Shown here piece after piece: positions 37,201 through 49,819 of a stretch of DNA of 64,000 nucleotides. The position numbers and the translations under genes are program-made. Position 1 is the stretch's first letter; each line of letters begins with the position of its first letter. The notes beneath the pieces are model-generated. The model saw only the letters and a program-made list of their open reading frames with translations. It did no database searches and was not told where the DNA came from. The stretch is taken from the NCBI GenBank assembly GCA_036346405.1, contig CM070548.1, forward strand, positions 92,722,588 to 92,786,587, in the 5' to 3' direction. Origin of the DNA: Phyllostachys edulis. Taxonomy: Eukaryota > Streptophyta > Magnoliopsida > Poales > Poaceae.

Positions 37201-40200
37201 CAAAGAGAATAGAAAAGAAAAGAAATATTCAGGTAAAAATTCCAATAGTTTGATATGCTTGATCAGGGATTAAAATCCCGGCCAGTAACCGCCGGTAACC
37301 ACTTACCGGAGGGGGGCCGGGATACGGGATCCCGGCGGGTTTTTCAAATTCAAATTCAAATTTTCAAATTTCAAATGGTTTTTAATCAGATTTGAACGAA
37401 TTTCATCCGGAAAAAACCCGGTTTGACTAGTAACCATACCGGTAACCGGCCGGTTACCGGTACCGGCCAGGCAGCGGGAAGTTCCCCGGAAACGGTTATA
37501 TGATCCTTGTGCTTGATAAGCTAAGATTTCCTATGAGGGGAAAAGCTGAAATCAAATATTAAATTACATAGAATTACCTGTACAGAGGAAGTAGTCTGTA
37601 ATTCAGTATCTCAAGTAGGAGCAAAGACACACCGGATTTGCTCAAAATAGATGGAGATCTTTGGGTTAATGTCTGCAAAGTTTAATAAAATAGTAAGAAG
37701 ACAGCAGAAGTTCCATACAACCATGATTTGCATGTCATTCAGAACACGAAACTTTTATGCTTACAAGTTATAATTACAGAAAGTTAAGTCACATGTGGCG
37801 AAACCTCCTCATGAGGAATATAGATCACCTCAGGAGGCAGCAAGACTTACCGTAAAATGCGGACGGAACAATGAATGAGGCGTTATAAGCAGTAGTCTAA
37901 CGTAAGTTTCCACCATAGCAATGCTAGGGACAGCCTATCAAAGAACACAAGAGTTACAGTAGCAAAATAGTATACAACTGTAGAGAATCTAAAGAGATGA
38001 ATATTAGCAATGGCAACAAAAGAACACACAGTTGTGATTGTATGCATGCTTCTAGAAAAAAATGTCCAGTTAAGGTTAAAAATGATTTCATAAATTGAAA
38101 ACAGTTTTAACAAGTTCACGTATTGTTATCAAATTTATAACATGTGAGGTATTCATAAATTGTTAGCTAAATTTTTTAACATGGGCAGAAGAACTACGAA
38201 CAGAAGAAAAGTATTTGGATTGGTTGTAAAGATTTATTCTGTTGCATGTCACTCATAAATATAGATCCACAATTCCACATGAGCACAGGCATGACCAAAT
38301 AAAAAGGGTAGTAATTGATACAGGACAGAAATATAAAATCAACTGAGGTATTAGCAGCAATGTAATTCTTTTACCTGGCCAAGAAATATAGTCTCTTCAA
38401 GTTGGAAAGCAAGCTTCAAACACAGATTGATAGACAACCCAGAAAGCAACGACATTGACAAAGGGTAAGTTTCACGCATCATCATTATTCTTTCATTTTG
38501 CTGCATATTGGACCCCTGACTTAGATCGGTCACTCCAACTGATGTAAACCAGTTCATGACTGCTTCACATGCTGGTTGTGCCATGGTGAAGGAGAGAACC
38601 CAAAACATGCCCATGGCCCGTTCATCCAAGTTCGTAAAATCTATCATTCTCTCTCCGGAAGCTATTATTTCAAGGAAAAAATAATACATTTGTTATTATC
38701 TATAGATATATAAAAGAAGGTAAAACTGCAAACTATAACCATGGTTTGCAGGCATACATCTCTCTCCAAAAAAACACATCCATCGCCTGAATTATGAATT
38801 GTAACGCTACTATGTAATGCAAATAGAAAGAATTGTTTCTACATTTAATTAGTTCAAATTACCTATCTACAAGAGCATATTTCTTTCCATGATTTCTTGA
38901 TCTATAGGGTATTACCTTTTGTCATTTGTTTCCACCACTCATCTATCTGTTTGCCTTTCTGAAGCTGGTCACTGTTCAAATGCTCTCTAATTGAAGTGTT
39001 GAAAGACCAAATGCGCAAAGTTTGGCTGCTACTTATGAAATCAAGAAGAATACTTTGAGGGCTGATGTTATTAGGATCAAGGTTCTTGTCTTCTTTGTGG
39101 AATGAAATTATCTTCCGTGTAGTTTCAACCTGATGACACAAGAAATAACCAGAACAGCTTCTATAGATACCATGAACATGTAATTGGGAAATTAAGACAA
39201 CAACAATAAGACAAATAACAAAAGGACACATAAAAATACTATCCAAAAATAAATGTATACGCATTGAAATTTTAACAGCTCTTGGATGTGAGGTTCGTCC
39301 AACTGAGTTTGTCAAGCACCGTCATTAGTTATTACAGTTCCAAACAAATTGAGCATAGACCAAATAAAGTGCCTTGAATATTTCTTAAGGGGTCACTTTT
39401 TTATTGCAGCATCCTGTCATCGACTAAAGAATTGCATTGATTAAAGGACTTGCCAAAAAAAAGAGGGAGAAATTTATACAGATCATCATACAAGTAAACA
39501 TCACCTTCCTTGGGTCTGAACTAAGAGTGTTCACCACAATCTCAATGCGGATAATCTGTGCAAGCAACCAGGTGACATGATTACTGCGTAGAATCTGTTG
39601 ATCACTATTTGTTACTCGTGAAGCAAGCTTGTCCACAAAATCAAGAAAATCAATACAACCACTTTTCATTAGGAAGAAAAAAATGTCAGCGAACAAAAGC
39701 CAATCTTGCCAGCACTGAGTCTCTGCAATAGAATGACAAAGCTGTGATGAGTATAGGCAGCAGACAATAACCAATGACCTCCTTACAAATATCTGACAAG
39801 CAGACTTAATTCAAAGCAAAAGTTGCACGACATAAAAGGGCATTTAGTGAAAGGGGCATATCCATGGAACACTTGAATCCTATCAACTGTCCACTTGAGA
39901 ACGGAACTTAATTATATTTGACTAGACAAATAGTGAATCTTCAAATGCTAACCTGAGTTTGTGAGTCTCAGCAGTTCAATTGTCCTGTCAGCAACTGCCT
40001 CACCAATCATATCAGGTGAGAAAACAGCTCCTGGTGTTGATGATTGTTGAGAATGTGATCTGTAACAAGGAGCAACCAGAAGAACACGTCTCCACCAGTC
40101 TGGTGATGGGGTTGTGCGGAGAGCATGCCTCAAACAACGCAGAGCACGTTCCCAGTCTAAACCCCCCTTAGGAATGGAGTTTGCAAGATCCTAAACAACA

Positions 40201-42907
40201 AAGCAATATCAGATTTGATATCCTACCCAGAAATATTAGAAACTAAGGAACTTAAATTTCTATATATTTCCCACAAACTTTTTTTGCTAACAGTTCAGAA
40301 TAGTTTCATTACACTTCTTTCATTTAAAATCTTCATGCTGCTTGCGTATTATTATGATCCATCATAATGATGATTGTTGCATTTACAACATGCAAAATAC
40401 CCTTAACCTAATAATATTTTTTATCAGAAATACTGTACCACTAAACCATAGCAAAAATACTAATCCCTTTGTTCCTAAACATAAATCCTTTCGAAAATTG
40501 TGCACTGGAGCTATTCCAACTTTTGTCACTAATATACATAATAGTAACGAAAATGGCCACAGGAGAATGACATTAGTAGACTTATCATAAAATGCTTTCA
40601 TAAAATTATATTATGAAAAAGATCAATGGTCAAAGTTGTAAAATGCTTTCATAAAATTATATTATGAAAAAGATCAATGGTCAAAGTTGTATGTAAGAGA
40701 CCATGAGAAGTAAATAAAAATTTATACTCCATCCATGCAAAATATAGGGCATACAGTTTTTTAGATCTTGTTGCAAAATATAGTGTGCTTGTACTGTTGT
40801 ACATTTACTGAAGCTCTCCCCTCCTCCTCCTCTCTCTCTCTCTCTCTCGTTTTCCAAAGCACACCATAAGGATATTTCAGTCATTGTCCTCATCGTTTTA
40901 ATGTTTTCTTAATCATATAACCTTTGTAATATGAGTCCGCAGACAAAATATGCCCCAACATAGTATTTAGGAGGGGAGGGAGTAGTAAATATCATGAGCT
41001 TAAACGGGAGCTTCCAAGCATATAAAAACACTGCATATACAGGTACGGGAAAAATTCATGACAAAAATAAAAGGAGAGATGCAGCTAAATAGCTAATTAA
41101 AGAAAAAAGTAATATCACCTCTCCATGCAGTGGCTCTCCCAACACACTAGGATAAGTAATGGGAGAATAACGCAAATTAGCAACAGATTCACCGGCTATG
41201 CTTGGGTAGGATTGTGACAAGAAACGATGAGTTGCGAATGTTGGGCAATGAAGGTGTTGATCCAACATCTGCATGTGCATACACACCATGTCCCTCCTCC
41301 TATGGATCTCCATAATAATACTAACTAGTGCCTCATCATCAGGAATGTTTTCGAGAAACTGCAAGTTGCTGCGAACAAGCTCATAGAATGGAACACGGCA
41401 TTTCTCTTCATTAACTAAGATCCATATCACATCTAAGCATAGATGCATCCATTCATGCAAAGGTCTTTCAAGCCTCAAAGTTTGCATTGTATCAGCTTCA
41501 TCCACACCATGCGGTCTCTGGTCCCAATTAACCAGCCAATTAACCATATGCTGGAATATCACAGCATGGGTAGCTGGCTTCAAATTGGACTCCAGCCCAG
41601 CTAAAATAATTCTACAGGATAAGTGATGCAGATAGCTAATTTCTGCTCCCCTGCGCTGGTCAGCTCTTGCAGCCGTACCGAGCTGCCCAGGACTGGAGAA
41701 TTCAGCTGCCTTGATGGGTGACACATTTGCACCTACAGGTTGGTCGATACCAGATTGAGTAGGAGATCCTATAGTGTTAATTGCTGACAAAGGAGACGTG
41801 GGATTTGAAGGGTGAAAGTTTGGAGCATTTGGCACTGCAACAGCTGACGAAGAAGACGTTACAGGGCCACCAACAGTCACAGAACCCCCTTGCCCCATTG
41901 GTGCCTCAGAAGAGGAAATGGCATTAAGTAGAGATGGAAGGAGGCTGTCCCATCTAAGGTGGCCTCGAGCGCACAGGCAACGTGTAGCAAAGAGCAGGAA
42001 CTCAGATTGTGGAGCGTGGCTACTGCATTGCAGGACGAATGAGATGAGAACTGATTCCGTGACTGCCTGCAACTGCTCCTGGTCCTAAAGAAACATGCAA
42101 ATCAAATTATTAATTCCTTCTGTTCTCAACTTCTCATCCTGTGATGAACAAGATTACTTGTGTAATGCTTCTGCTTACTGGAAACTGCATGCGCAACTGC
42201 TCAAAATCCGAAATGAACTGCTCATCTCGGGGAGGCAGGTCTCTGTTCAGAGCAGTTACTCTCTTCTGCAGCTTGTTCCTGAATAATTCAATCCCCACAG
42301 TACATTACAATTTTGAACAATGTTACTAAATCAACTTACGTGGTCAAAATACAGAACAAATACTAGATCGCAATGAACAAAACACATAATTAAGTAGCAT
42401 GATCTAGTTCCAAAATCAGTACAGTATCTCAAAACATTGCAGAAATCATCACCTTCAAACGCTCAATTCATGCACAGCGCAGTGAAGAAATAACGGGACC
42501 AACAAAATAATCCGAACCAACCTACCATACGACTTTAAACCACAGAATACTGTATTATATACTCATCCAATCCAATTCGCGCGGAGTGAACTCCACAAAA
42601 AACCCCCAATTTAAAGTCCACAAGAGGGAAAGCAACTTACGAGGTCTCCCTATCTGAGTCCTCGGCTCGCTGCTTCGAGTTCATCTGCAAGCCACGACCA
42701 ACCAGGGTCAGAACTAGCGTTTACAAGTGCATACGGTGAGAGATTGGGGAAGGGAGAGGCACGCACACCGAGGTATAGGGTGAAGAGATCGGCGATTGCC
42801 GACCGCGCCGGGTGGTGTTGGAGCTGCATCTGCCGCTGCTGCGGCAGCACCGTCGAGGCCGAAATCGCCGGAGACATCGGCTGCCTCTGCCCGTGGCCCC
42901 CGTCCAT
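31227..42907 (-). CDS. MED23: Mediator complex subunit 23 (MED23), 21 exons, intact
   Basis: Exons 5' to 3': 42907-42767, 42684-42641, 42279-42179, 42084-41119, 40190-39953, 39722-39505, 39129-38916, 38661-38375, 37934-37851, 37671-37578, 36999-36837, 36755-36510, 35857-35690, 35611-35498, 35361-35236, 34890-34745, 33556-33313, 33232-32470, 32317-32136, 31676-31573, 31428-31227. The sum is 4845 nt, an exact multiple of three: 1614 aa plus stop, close to the length I recall for plant MED23. All borders are GT/AG. Recognised stretches include DLPPRDEQFISDFEQL, ALRTTPSPDWWRRVLLVAPC, NHVTWLLAQIIRIE, SFPQHRQYLCAGAW, LAYFYGHLPSKLIVRILNV and the C-terminal HLLSHLKTDPNSSIYAATHP. MED23 is a large helical tail-module subunit that links gene-specific activators to RNA polymerase II in the nucleus. 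The coding part shows no lesion. Its introns carry MITEs, and the upstream region is occupied by nested transposons from 42987 on. Confidence 0.95.
33759..34013. mobile_element. Stowaway-like MITE in MED23 intron 16
   Basis: CCTCTGTTGATTTTTATAAG at the left and its near-perfect inverted form ending AATCAACGGAGG at the right, with internal partial complementarity. The ends match the CTCCCTCYGTT-type termini of grass Stowaway elements. The right TA flank is degraded. Confidence 0.6.
36169..36392. repeat. Tandem duplication (period 127 bp) in MED23 intron 12
   Basis: CGTAAAAAACATCACTACAT through CAACAAACAGACG is repeated from 36296. Within the first copy the GATTACATGCTTCAAAGAAA segment is itself doubled (36227 and about 36262). 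Confidence 0.9.
37262..37500. mobile_element. GC-rich MITE-like insertion in MED23 intron 10
   Basis: Contrasts sharply with the AT-rich intron. It holds many CCGGTAACC/GGTTACCGG units in both orientations, including a perfect 22 bp palindrome at 37439-37460 made of CCGGTAACCGG and its complement. A related GC-rich fragment with AGCCGGTAACAGG sits in intron 16 near 34170-34240. The family is not recognised. Confidence 0.4.
40589..40690. repeat. Exact 51 bp tandem duplication in MED23 intron 4
   Basis: 40589-40639 is repeated directly at 40640-40690 (starts AAAATGCTTTCATAAAATTA, ends GGTCAAAGTTGT) without visible change, implying a recent event. Confidence 0.9.
40726..40982. mobile_element. 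Stowaway-like MITE in MED23 intron 4
   Basis: CTCCATCCATGCAAAATATA at the left, and at the right the inverted form of CTCCCTCCCCTCCTAAATAC. TA lies at both borders (40724-40725 and 40983-40984), as for Tc1/Mariner-derived Stowaway elements. A CT dinucleotide run lies at about 40816-40848. Confidence 0.65.
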
Positions 42908-42986
42908 GCGGATGCGTCGCTCCCGTCGCCGGCGAGTGGTGCGGTTGTCCGACTCCGACCGGGAGGGGAAAGTCAGAAAGGGTTTA
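42908..42986 (-). promoter_or_regulatory. Remaining 5' UTR/proximal promoter of MED23
   Basis: Only 79 bases separate the MED23 start codon from the left end of the interrupted MITE. They are GC-rich, contain no clear TATA box, and probably represent transcribed leader rather than a full promoter. Compare the CT-rich stretch at 55500-55615 beyond the transposons, which may be the displaced original promoter region. Confidence 0.4.
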
Positions 42987-43775
42987 GGGTGCGTTTGGTA
43001 ACTATAATATCATATTCTCTTAAATCTAATATTCCCCTCGATCTAGTTACAAATAAACATATTACCAGCAATATAAGTAATCAACCTCGTTTGATGGATT
43101 TAAAGGTATTAGTCTTTACCATAGCTCAAATATTTCATAATTCGAACCACTAAGTTCATAAAGTTAAATTACATGATTTAAAATTTCAAACCATGAAAGT
43201 TAACATCTCAGAATTTAAAATTCTACAATTTAAAATTCCAACATTCCAAAAAAAAATTTATTATTATTCAAAAGTTCAAATTTTGGATTTTAAAATTTTA
43301 AATTTCAAAATTTGAGTTTTGGAGTTTAAATTCTGTTATTTGAAATCCGAAAGCAAAAAATGAAAATTTCAAAATTCGAATTTATAAAATTAAAATTGTC
43401 GTAATTTGAATATATAAAATCTAGAATTCTTTTTTATTTAAAAATGATTTTCAAAATTCAACCTTGAAATTTTGAATTTTCAAATTTAAATCGCCTTAAT
43501 TTAAGGTTCCAAAATTTAGGATTTAAATTATGATATTTTGGTTTCAAAATTCATATTTTTAAAATTGATTTTAAAATTCCATAATTCATATACTCAAATA
43601 TTAAAATAAATCATAATTTGGATTTTGAATTCGAAAGTTCAAAATTTGACTACAATGAATCAAAAGCATATGATAAAATGCAATAACAAATATTGATTTC
43701 CTTGGTAATCTAAGATAGACACCTTTTTCTATGGGAAACGAAATTTGGAATTGATGGTAATATATTTCCCAAGGT

Positions 43776-44352
43776 TGACGAGGATTAAAACCTCTATATA
43801 TTAATTTAAATACATAAAAGACCATACGTCTTCATGGTCGTAACCCCTAAGGCTAACGACCTCACCGGGTCGTGAAGGATTCCAGAGGTTACACGATGGG
43901 CTACTCTGTCGGATTAGGTTCACCGGTGGGTACTTCGAAATGCTATGAACAGTACCATTAACCGTATGATGAATGAAACACGTGCTAAACGCTCCATAAC
44001 TTACGATGACATACAAGACTCGACGATAAACCACCTTTATGTTAAATGTCTCACAAATACTTAACCGCAAGGCGCTTAGCACATTGTTAACTACCTTAAA
44101 CCTCCCACCGGTTGTAACATTTCATCAAGGACGTCTTTCCTGTGAGTAATCGAAGCAAATGAACAAAGAGGGCAACACAAGTCGAAGCAAGAGTATTCAA
44201 TACATTCTGTAATTGGAGATAGTCCCTAGTCAAGTCTTGTAAACCCGCCATATAAATAAAGAGATATTCAATACATTCATCATATGATAAAAAGCGGCCC
44301 CACGCGTCATTTTTCTCCTTTTATTTTCATAAGATCGGCGATTCGATCAACA
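43776..44352 (+). repeat. 5' LTR of the Gypsy element
   Basis: Starts TGACGAGGATTAAAACC directly after AAGGT and ends GATCAACA just before the primer binding site. The first 323 bases match the 3' LTR; the last 254 have no counterpart there. A TATAAATAAA stretch near 44251 may be the promoter or poly(A) signal. If the LTR is instead taken to end where similarity ends (44098), no primer site would follow it. Confidence 0.7.
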
Positions 44353-44375
44353 AATGGGCGCCGTCCGTAGGGAAG
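44353..44375 (+). other. Primer binding site, tRNA-Asp-like
   Basis: TGGGCGCCGTCCGTAGGGAA resembles the TGGCGCCGTTGCCGGGGA-type site complementary to tRNA-Asp that Athila/Tat elements use. It lies directly after the proposed LTR end. Confidence 0.6.
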
Positions 44376-44481
44376 AAGACGAAGTTTCTTGAAGAAACTT
44401 TTCGCCACACAAATTTCACCCAAGTTCCGCAATCGTTAATGCGAATATGCCCGAGTCTAAGATGAGGAGAATTGGTTCGAC

Positions 44482-45084
44482 TTGGCGGACTATGACAACC
44501 TCGACATGGAAGGATGCATTCGTGCCATGGAGGAAAATGGCGATCATCCTCATCTTCCTCCTCACGCGCACGCCGCCGACGATAGCGAGATCGACCGGAT
44601 GGATGAGGATGCGCCACCATTACGGTGGCGAATCGAGGAACCACCATTCCGATCACTCGTAATGTCGGGGATCTCTTCAAGCCCGACCTTCCGACCGCAA
44701 AGCGGTGAAGAAATTTCAGACCTTCACCGAAAATCTCTATACCCTCGGCGAAATCATGGTGAAAGATACTCTCCTACGGCCGACAATTCCAAGTCAACCG
44801 ACATCCGTAACGATGTCGATGAAGCCTCCATCGTCATAGACCACGGGATAATCACGCCAAGATACGACGGCAAGACGCCGAATCAGCCGAGGAGACCTCG
44901 AGGTGCTCATCTCCGACCGCCTCCGTCGTGGAAACTTGGCGTAAGCACCGATAAGCTCTCCATTAGTTACGATGGAAGCTCATCGAAGATCGGCGCCGGA
45001 GGCACGAAGTCAACACGATCGGAGATGAAAATCAAGATGCTCGCGACGGTCCTACACTCTCGCCACGCCATCACGTGTTGTTAG
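44482..45084 (+). pseudogene. Leader/N-terminal gag region of the Gypsy element
   Basis: A 200-codon open frame, polar and acidic (MADYDNLDMEGCIRAMEENG at its start). It precedes a broken stretch up to the capsid-like frame at 45732. It probably corresponds to the N-terminal part of gag or to an extra Tat-type ORF. No domain is recognised. Confidence 0.4.
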
Positions 45085-45731
45085 AGATGATTCGAGCCGT
45101 CCAGCACCAACTTCCGGAGGCCACGGAATCGATCGACGCCCATCAACTAATTACCGCACAACCCCACCAAGAATAGTTGATAGGCGATCAAACCGAGGGT
45201 CGGGGAGGGTTGGTCTCACAGACACCCACGACCGGTCTGAACCCCCGAGACTTTCAGAATCGTACAAAACTTGCGACGTGTTCAAGATATATTAAACTCG
45301 ATCCGCTTTAGCAGAACCTGTGTTTTGTACACCTTGTAGGTCAAGTATCCAAATTCTCCAATGCACTATGCAACAATGACCGAAGCATATCGGGAACAAA
45401 GGGTTTCAGGAGTCAAATTATAACTTCATCTCACCGCTCCTCCCTCAATAGGGACAAGATGGTCATACTGGGAGCGGCCGATACCAAGGCCTCCTCGACG
45501 ATTCCGACCAAGGAGTCATGAGGGAGAAGGTTATTTCATGAAGCCACTCCCCATCACGCCGAGAAGAACCATCGCTTGGACTTGACGATCTTCGCATCGC
45601 TCGATCAAGTAGGCGGTCGGAGACATCATACCAATGTCCACGACCGGACGCAAGACACCGGAGTTCCAGCGTTCCAATCTTAGGAACCGCCTCCGACCGA
45701 CATAATCCCAAGACCTTCCCGAGAAGGCGTC

Positions 45732-46520
45732 ATGAATCAATCACAGTTGTTTGCCTTCTCTGCAGGCTCCAAGGCATGCGTTAGCCTAACCGTTCCGACC
45801 GCCAATTTGGACAAGTTTAATGGAGCTCAAAATCCGCTGGAATTTCTTCAAATCTATACCACCGCCATCGAGTCTGCTGGAGGCGATGAAAATGTGATGG
45901 CCAACTATCTATCCACCGTGCTCAAGGGTCCGCCTTGGCCGTGGTTGTTGAACCAACCGGTCGGAACGATCTATACTTGGGAGCAACTCTGTGACCTTCT
46001 TATTGCAAATTTCCAGGGTACGTACGATCGCCCTGGAAAGGAGGATGATCTTCACCGAATCCGGCAGGGCTCTGATGAGACTCTACGTCAATACATTAAG
46101 AGGTTTAACCAGTTCGCAATTCTATTCCCGAGGTCGCAGAATCCTCTCGTTATTCAGCCTTCAAAAGCAGTCCGAGGAATCGACGGTGCCACGGAGGACA
46201 TAGCAATGAACCCCCAAGAACAACCATTGAGCTTTTTGATATGGCCAATAAGTATGCCACCGCTTAGCGGCAATCGAGTGGTGCGAAGCCATTGATCGGA
46301 AAGACAAGATTCTCACCTACCGACAAACCAGAGAAAAAGAACAAGAAGTCTCTCAAGAAGAAGAAGAACCGCAGATCCAACGACAAGGAGGTTCTAGCCA
46401 TTCTCGATAAATTCATGAAGGGCAAAAAGGACTACACCTGGCCGGGCAAGACGAAGTCTCAATCAAGGATTCCAGAAAAGAAGAAGTGGTGTCCACTTCA
46501 CTAGCAGTGCGGTGGCATGA
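45732..46520 (+). pseudogene. gag (retrotransposon capsid domain), truncated
   Basis: Encodes a retrotransposon gag domain: PTANLDKFNGAQNPLEFLQI, then WEQLCDLLIANFQGTYDRPG and SDETLRQYIKRFNQ, all typical of plant Gypsy gag. The frame closes at 46295 after a shift. A Lys-rich continuation (KPEKKNKKSLKKKKNRR) runs in another frame to about 46504. The CxxC zinc knuckle is not evident. Confidence 0.8.
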
Positions 46521-46849
46521 TCTACGACTGTCGAGTTTGGCAAAAGAAACGAAAGATTATTATACAGGTGAAGGACCATTTCCGCAATACGTAACCCGAG
46601 AAACGAGCTCCAAAAGGATAAGGATGGCGATTTAAAAGGTGGAGTACCAGATCCCCAACATACAACAACATGATTTTGGAGGATCTTCTTCATACGAATC
46701 CAAACGCCACCGAAAGTCATGGAGCGGAAGGTCAACCTCGTCGAATCTCCGAACACTATCAAGCAATCGAAGTGGTCGGACATCGCAATTTCTTCAAAGA
46801 AGGACGATCGCCCCATTCCTTCAACTCGACCGGTAGGTTCCTATTGTTG

Positions 46850-47200
46850 TCGAACCAACCATTAATAATTGTAGGGTTAATCGAGTCTTGGTAGATGGAG
46901 GTAGTTCTTTGAATATATTATTTTCGGAGCTTTAGAAGAAATGCGTGTCCCCATGTCAAAGGTGAAACCGTGAAATATGCTTTTCATGACATAGTTCTGG
47001 CTCCACCGCTAAACCGATAGGACAAGTTTCTACCTACACGCTACGAAGGCTCGATAACTTTCGAACGGAAAAAATTTCGCTTGATGTGGTAAACTTTGAA
47101 TCAAGATACAACTGGGGATTCTTGGTCGATCGGCGTTAGCAAAATTCTTGATAGCCACGCATTACGGTTATCAAAGTTTGAAAATGCCGGGCCGAAGGAG
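46850..47200 (+). pseudogene. Aspartic protease domain remnant
   Basis: NRVLVDGGSSLNILFSEL near 46876-46932 contains the D-G-G-S active-site motif of Gypsy proteases of this lineage. A TAG directly follows SEL, and downstream sequence is in shifted frames. Confidence 0.7.
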
Positions 47201-47689
47201 TCATCACTATTCGGGTGATCGAAATGGCTTATGCATGTGATCGAAAATCCTTAGAATCGGTCAATGAACTCCCGACCAGAGGCTAATTCATCGCCATGCA
47301 GGCCAAGCACACAAGACCGAAGATGACACCAAAACCCTCCGACTGCATAAAAGAGGTATCCTCGACAAAGGCACTTCTCCTGACACGCCAAGTCGTTATT
47401 CGACCAAGATCCCGCCCACCGCCGCAAGGTTCGGCCTGGGCAAGGCTCGATCCTAAATAGGAAGAGTCGCTCTCCTTCCTCCGAGCAAATCAAGACGATT
47501 CGCCGGCAAGCGTCCGATATGCCCGAGTCCCCAGAGGTGATCGAGCACGTGCTAGCTCTCCACCGATAAAAACCGATCAAGGTAAGCGCGCGTTTTGCAC
47601 TGACGGAAGGAGGCAATCCGCCAGAGATTGACAAGCTTCTCAAAGCCGGATTCATTCATGAAGTCAACCACCTCGTGGCTCGCCAACCC

Positions 47690-48210
47690 CGTAATGGTTA
47701 GGAAGAATAATGGGAAATGGCGAATGTGTATCAACTTTACGATCTTAATAAAGCTTGTCCGAAGGATTTATTTTCCCTTCCACGCATTGATCAACCGGTA
47801 GATTCTACCTCTGGGTGCTAATTACTAAGTTTTTAGATGCGATTCGTGGTACCACCAGATTAGTATGTGTAAAGAGGATGAGGAGAAAACTTCCTTCATC
47901 ACTCCATATGGCACTTACTGTTATGTTAAGATGCCATTTGGTCTCAAAAATGCTGGTGCAACTTTTCAAAGGTTGATGCAAAAACTTTAGCCCGCAAATA
48001 GATCGAATTTAGAAGCTTACGTTGATGATCCGGTCAGAAGACCACCAATGCTAGCAACCACATCTCGACTTACAAGAAACTTTCAAAGAACCCGAGAAGG
48101 CATAACCTCAAGTTGAATCTGGAAAAGTGTGTGTTCGGAGTTTCACTGAAAATTGCTTGGTTTTCTAGTCTCGGCTAGAGGTATCGGGTTTAATCCAAGA
48201 AAGATAGCAA
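47690..48210 (+). pseudogene. Reverse transcriptase domain remnant
   Basis: NNGKWRMCINFT, then after a frameshift KACPKDLFSLPRID, further on TYCYVKMPFGLKNAGATFQR and the catalytic EAYVDD near 48016-48033. These are RT motifs in the right order. Stops after GSTSGC-like and MQKL positions and several shifts show it is dead. Confidence 0.85.
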
Positions 48211-48429
48211 ACCATCGACCAGATGCACTCCGACCACGAAGAAGGAAGTCCAAAACTAACCTAACAGATGGCGGTAGCTAAGTCGTTTCATAGCAAGGTT
48301 AGGAGAAAAAGGGTTACCTTTCTTTAAACTTCTCCTAAACATGGGAGTTTTGAATGGACTAAAGAGGAAAACGATGTCTTTGAAGAACTTAAAAGTACCT
48401 TACAAGTGCCTTGTTTTAGTCTCCGAGAC

Positions 48430-49381
48430 CGGAGAAACACCGCTAATGTACGTGGCAAAGAACTCCACAAACAATGAGCGGTAATCGGTCGGGAAAGGAT
48501 AACATCCAACCACCGCTTTATTACGTAAGCGAGGTCTTACATGGACCAAAGGAAAGATACCCACAGTACAAAAGTTGCTCTATGGTCTCCTTATGACTTC
48601 AAGGAAGCTAAGGCATTACTTTCGCACCCACAAAGTGGTCGCATCGACGGATATCCCTAGGTCAAATCCTTGGAAACAGGAATCATCGTGACTAATAGCA
48701 AAATAGGCAATTGAACTAGGGCGCTCGACCTCCATTTCATTTCACTTAACAACGATAAAGTCCTGTGCAAAGAGCGTAATTCATTGCCGAATGGACAAAC
48801 CCCGAACCCACCCAAGGGCCGTGTATGAACACCACGAGGTGGACAATGTACTTTGACGGTTCTTTGATGTTAAAAGGGTCGGGGCCGGAGGATCTCGATA
48901 TACCCTCATGGCGAACACATCAAGTACGCCATCCGCTAAATTTTCCGCCACAAATAATATGGCGTAATATGAAGGTTTATCGCAGACTTCGAGCTCGTTT
49001 CGCTCGCCGGATTCGCAGACATTAGTGAAAGGCGATTCTCAACCGGTAGCTAATCAAGTAGGGAAAGAGTATCAATGCTCAAGTACCAAGATGTCATCTT
49101 ATCTGGCGGAAGTACGAAAACTCGAAAAGAACTTCTTCGGTTTTCAGATCCAACATATTCCTAGAAAGGAAAACTTTCTGGCAGACCAGTTGGCACGGAT
49201 GGCCTCCACGAGGTCAACCGTCCCGCCCGGAGTTTTTCTCGAGCAACTCGATTCACCATCGGTAGTCGAGCCTTTCGAGAACATACATGATTCTTTACAG
49301 GTCGAACAAACCGATCAACAGAACATGGATGCTCCATGTGTCGCTGACGGTTGGCGCCGCCACGATCAAGGTAGGGATTGA
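48430..49381 (+). pseudogene. RNase H region and linker
   Basis: WTMYFDGS at about 48840-48863 holds the first RNase H Asp. An upstream remnant encodes EVLHGPKERYPQY-like sequence. The frame 49025-49381 continues with KGDSQPVANQV and the C-terminal HIPRKENFLADQLARMAS. Frameshifts separate these parts. Confidence 0.75.
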
Positions 49382-49819
49382 TGACATCGATCTACAATTA
49401 TCTTCAAAGATGACATAATTCCATAAGATGATGTAGAGGCCGATCGATAGCACTAAAAGCCAAATCATACACTCTAATCGAACGCATTTTGTACAAACGA
49501 GGATCTCATGGAGTGTTGATGAGATGCATATCTCAAACGGATGGCATTAAGTTGCTAACCAAATCCATGAAGGAGTCTCAGGAGCACATCATTCCTACGT
49601 AACTCGGCTCCAGAAAGCCTTCAGAAAGGATACTATCGCCAATCGCCTTCATGATGCAAAAGAACTTGTGACGGCGCGATAATGTCGGGCTTATAGCAGC
49701 ATAAGTACATCACCAAGACAAGCCTTACAAACGATTCTCTTTCTTGGCCTTTTGCAACCTGGGATCGACATTCGGGACCTTTCCCAAGAGCACCCGGGCT
49801 TCAATTTTTCGCCACGATT

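Noticed and set aside
44098..44099. 5' LTR end placed at 44098, where LTR similarity stops
   Set aside because: No primer binding site follows there, whereas a tRNA-Asp-like site lies at 44353 just after a CAACA end; a deletion in the 3' LTR explains the mismatch better.
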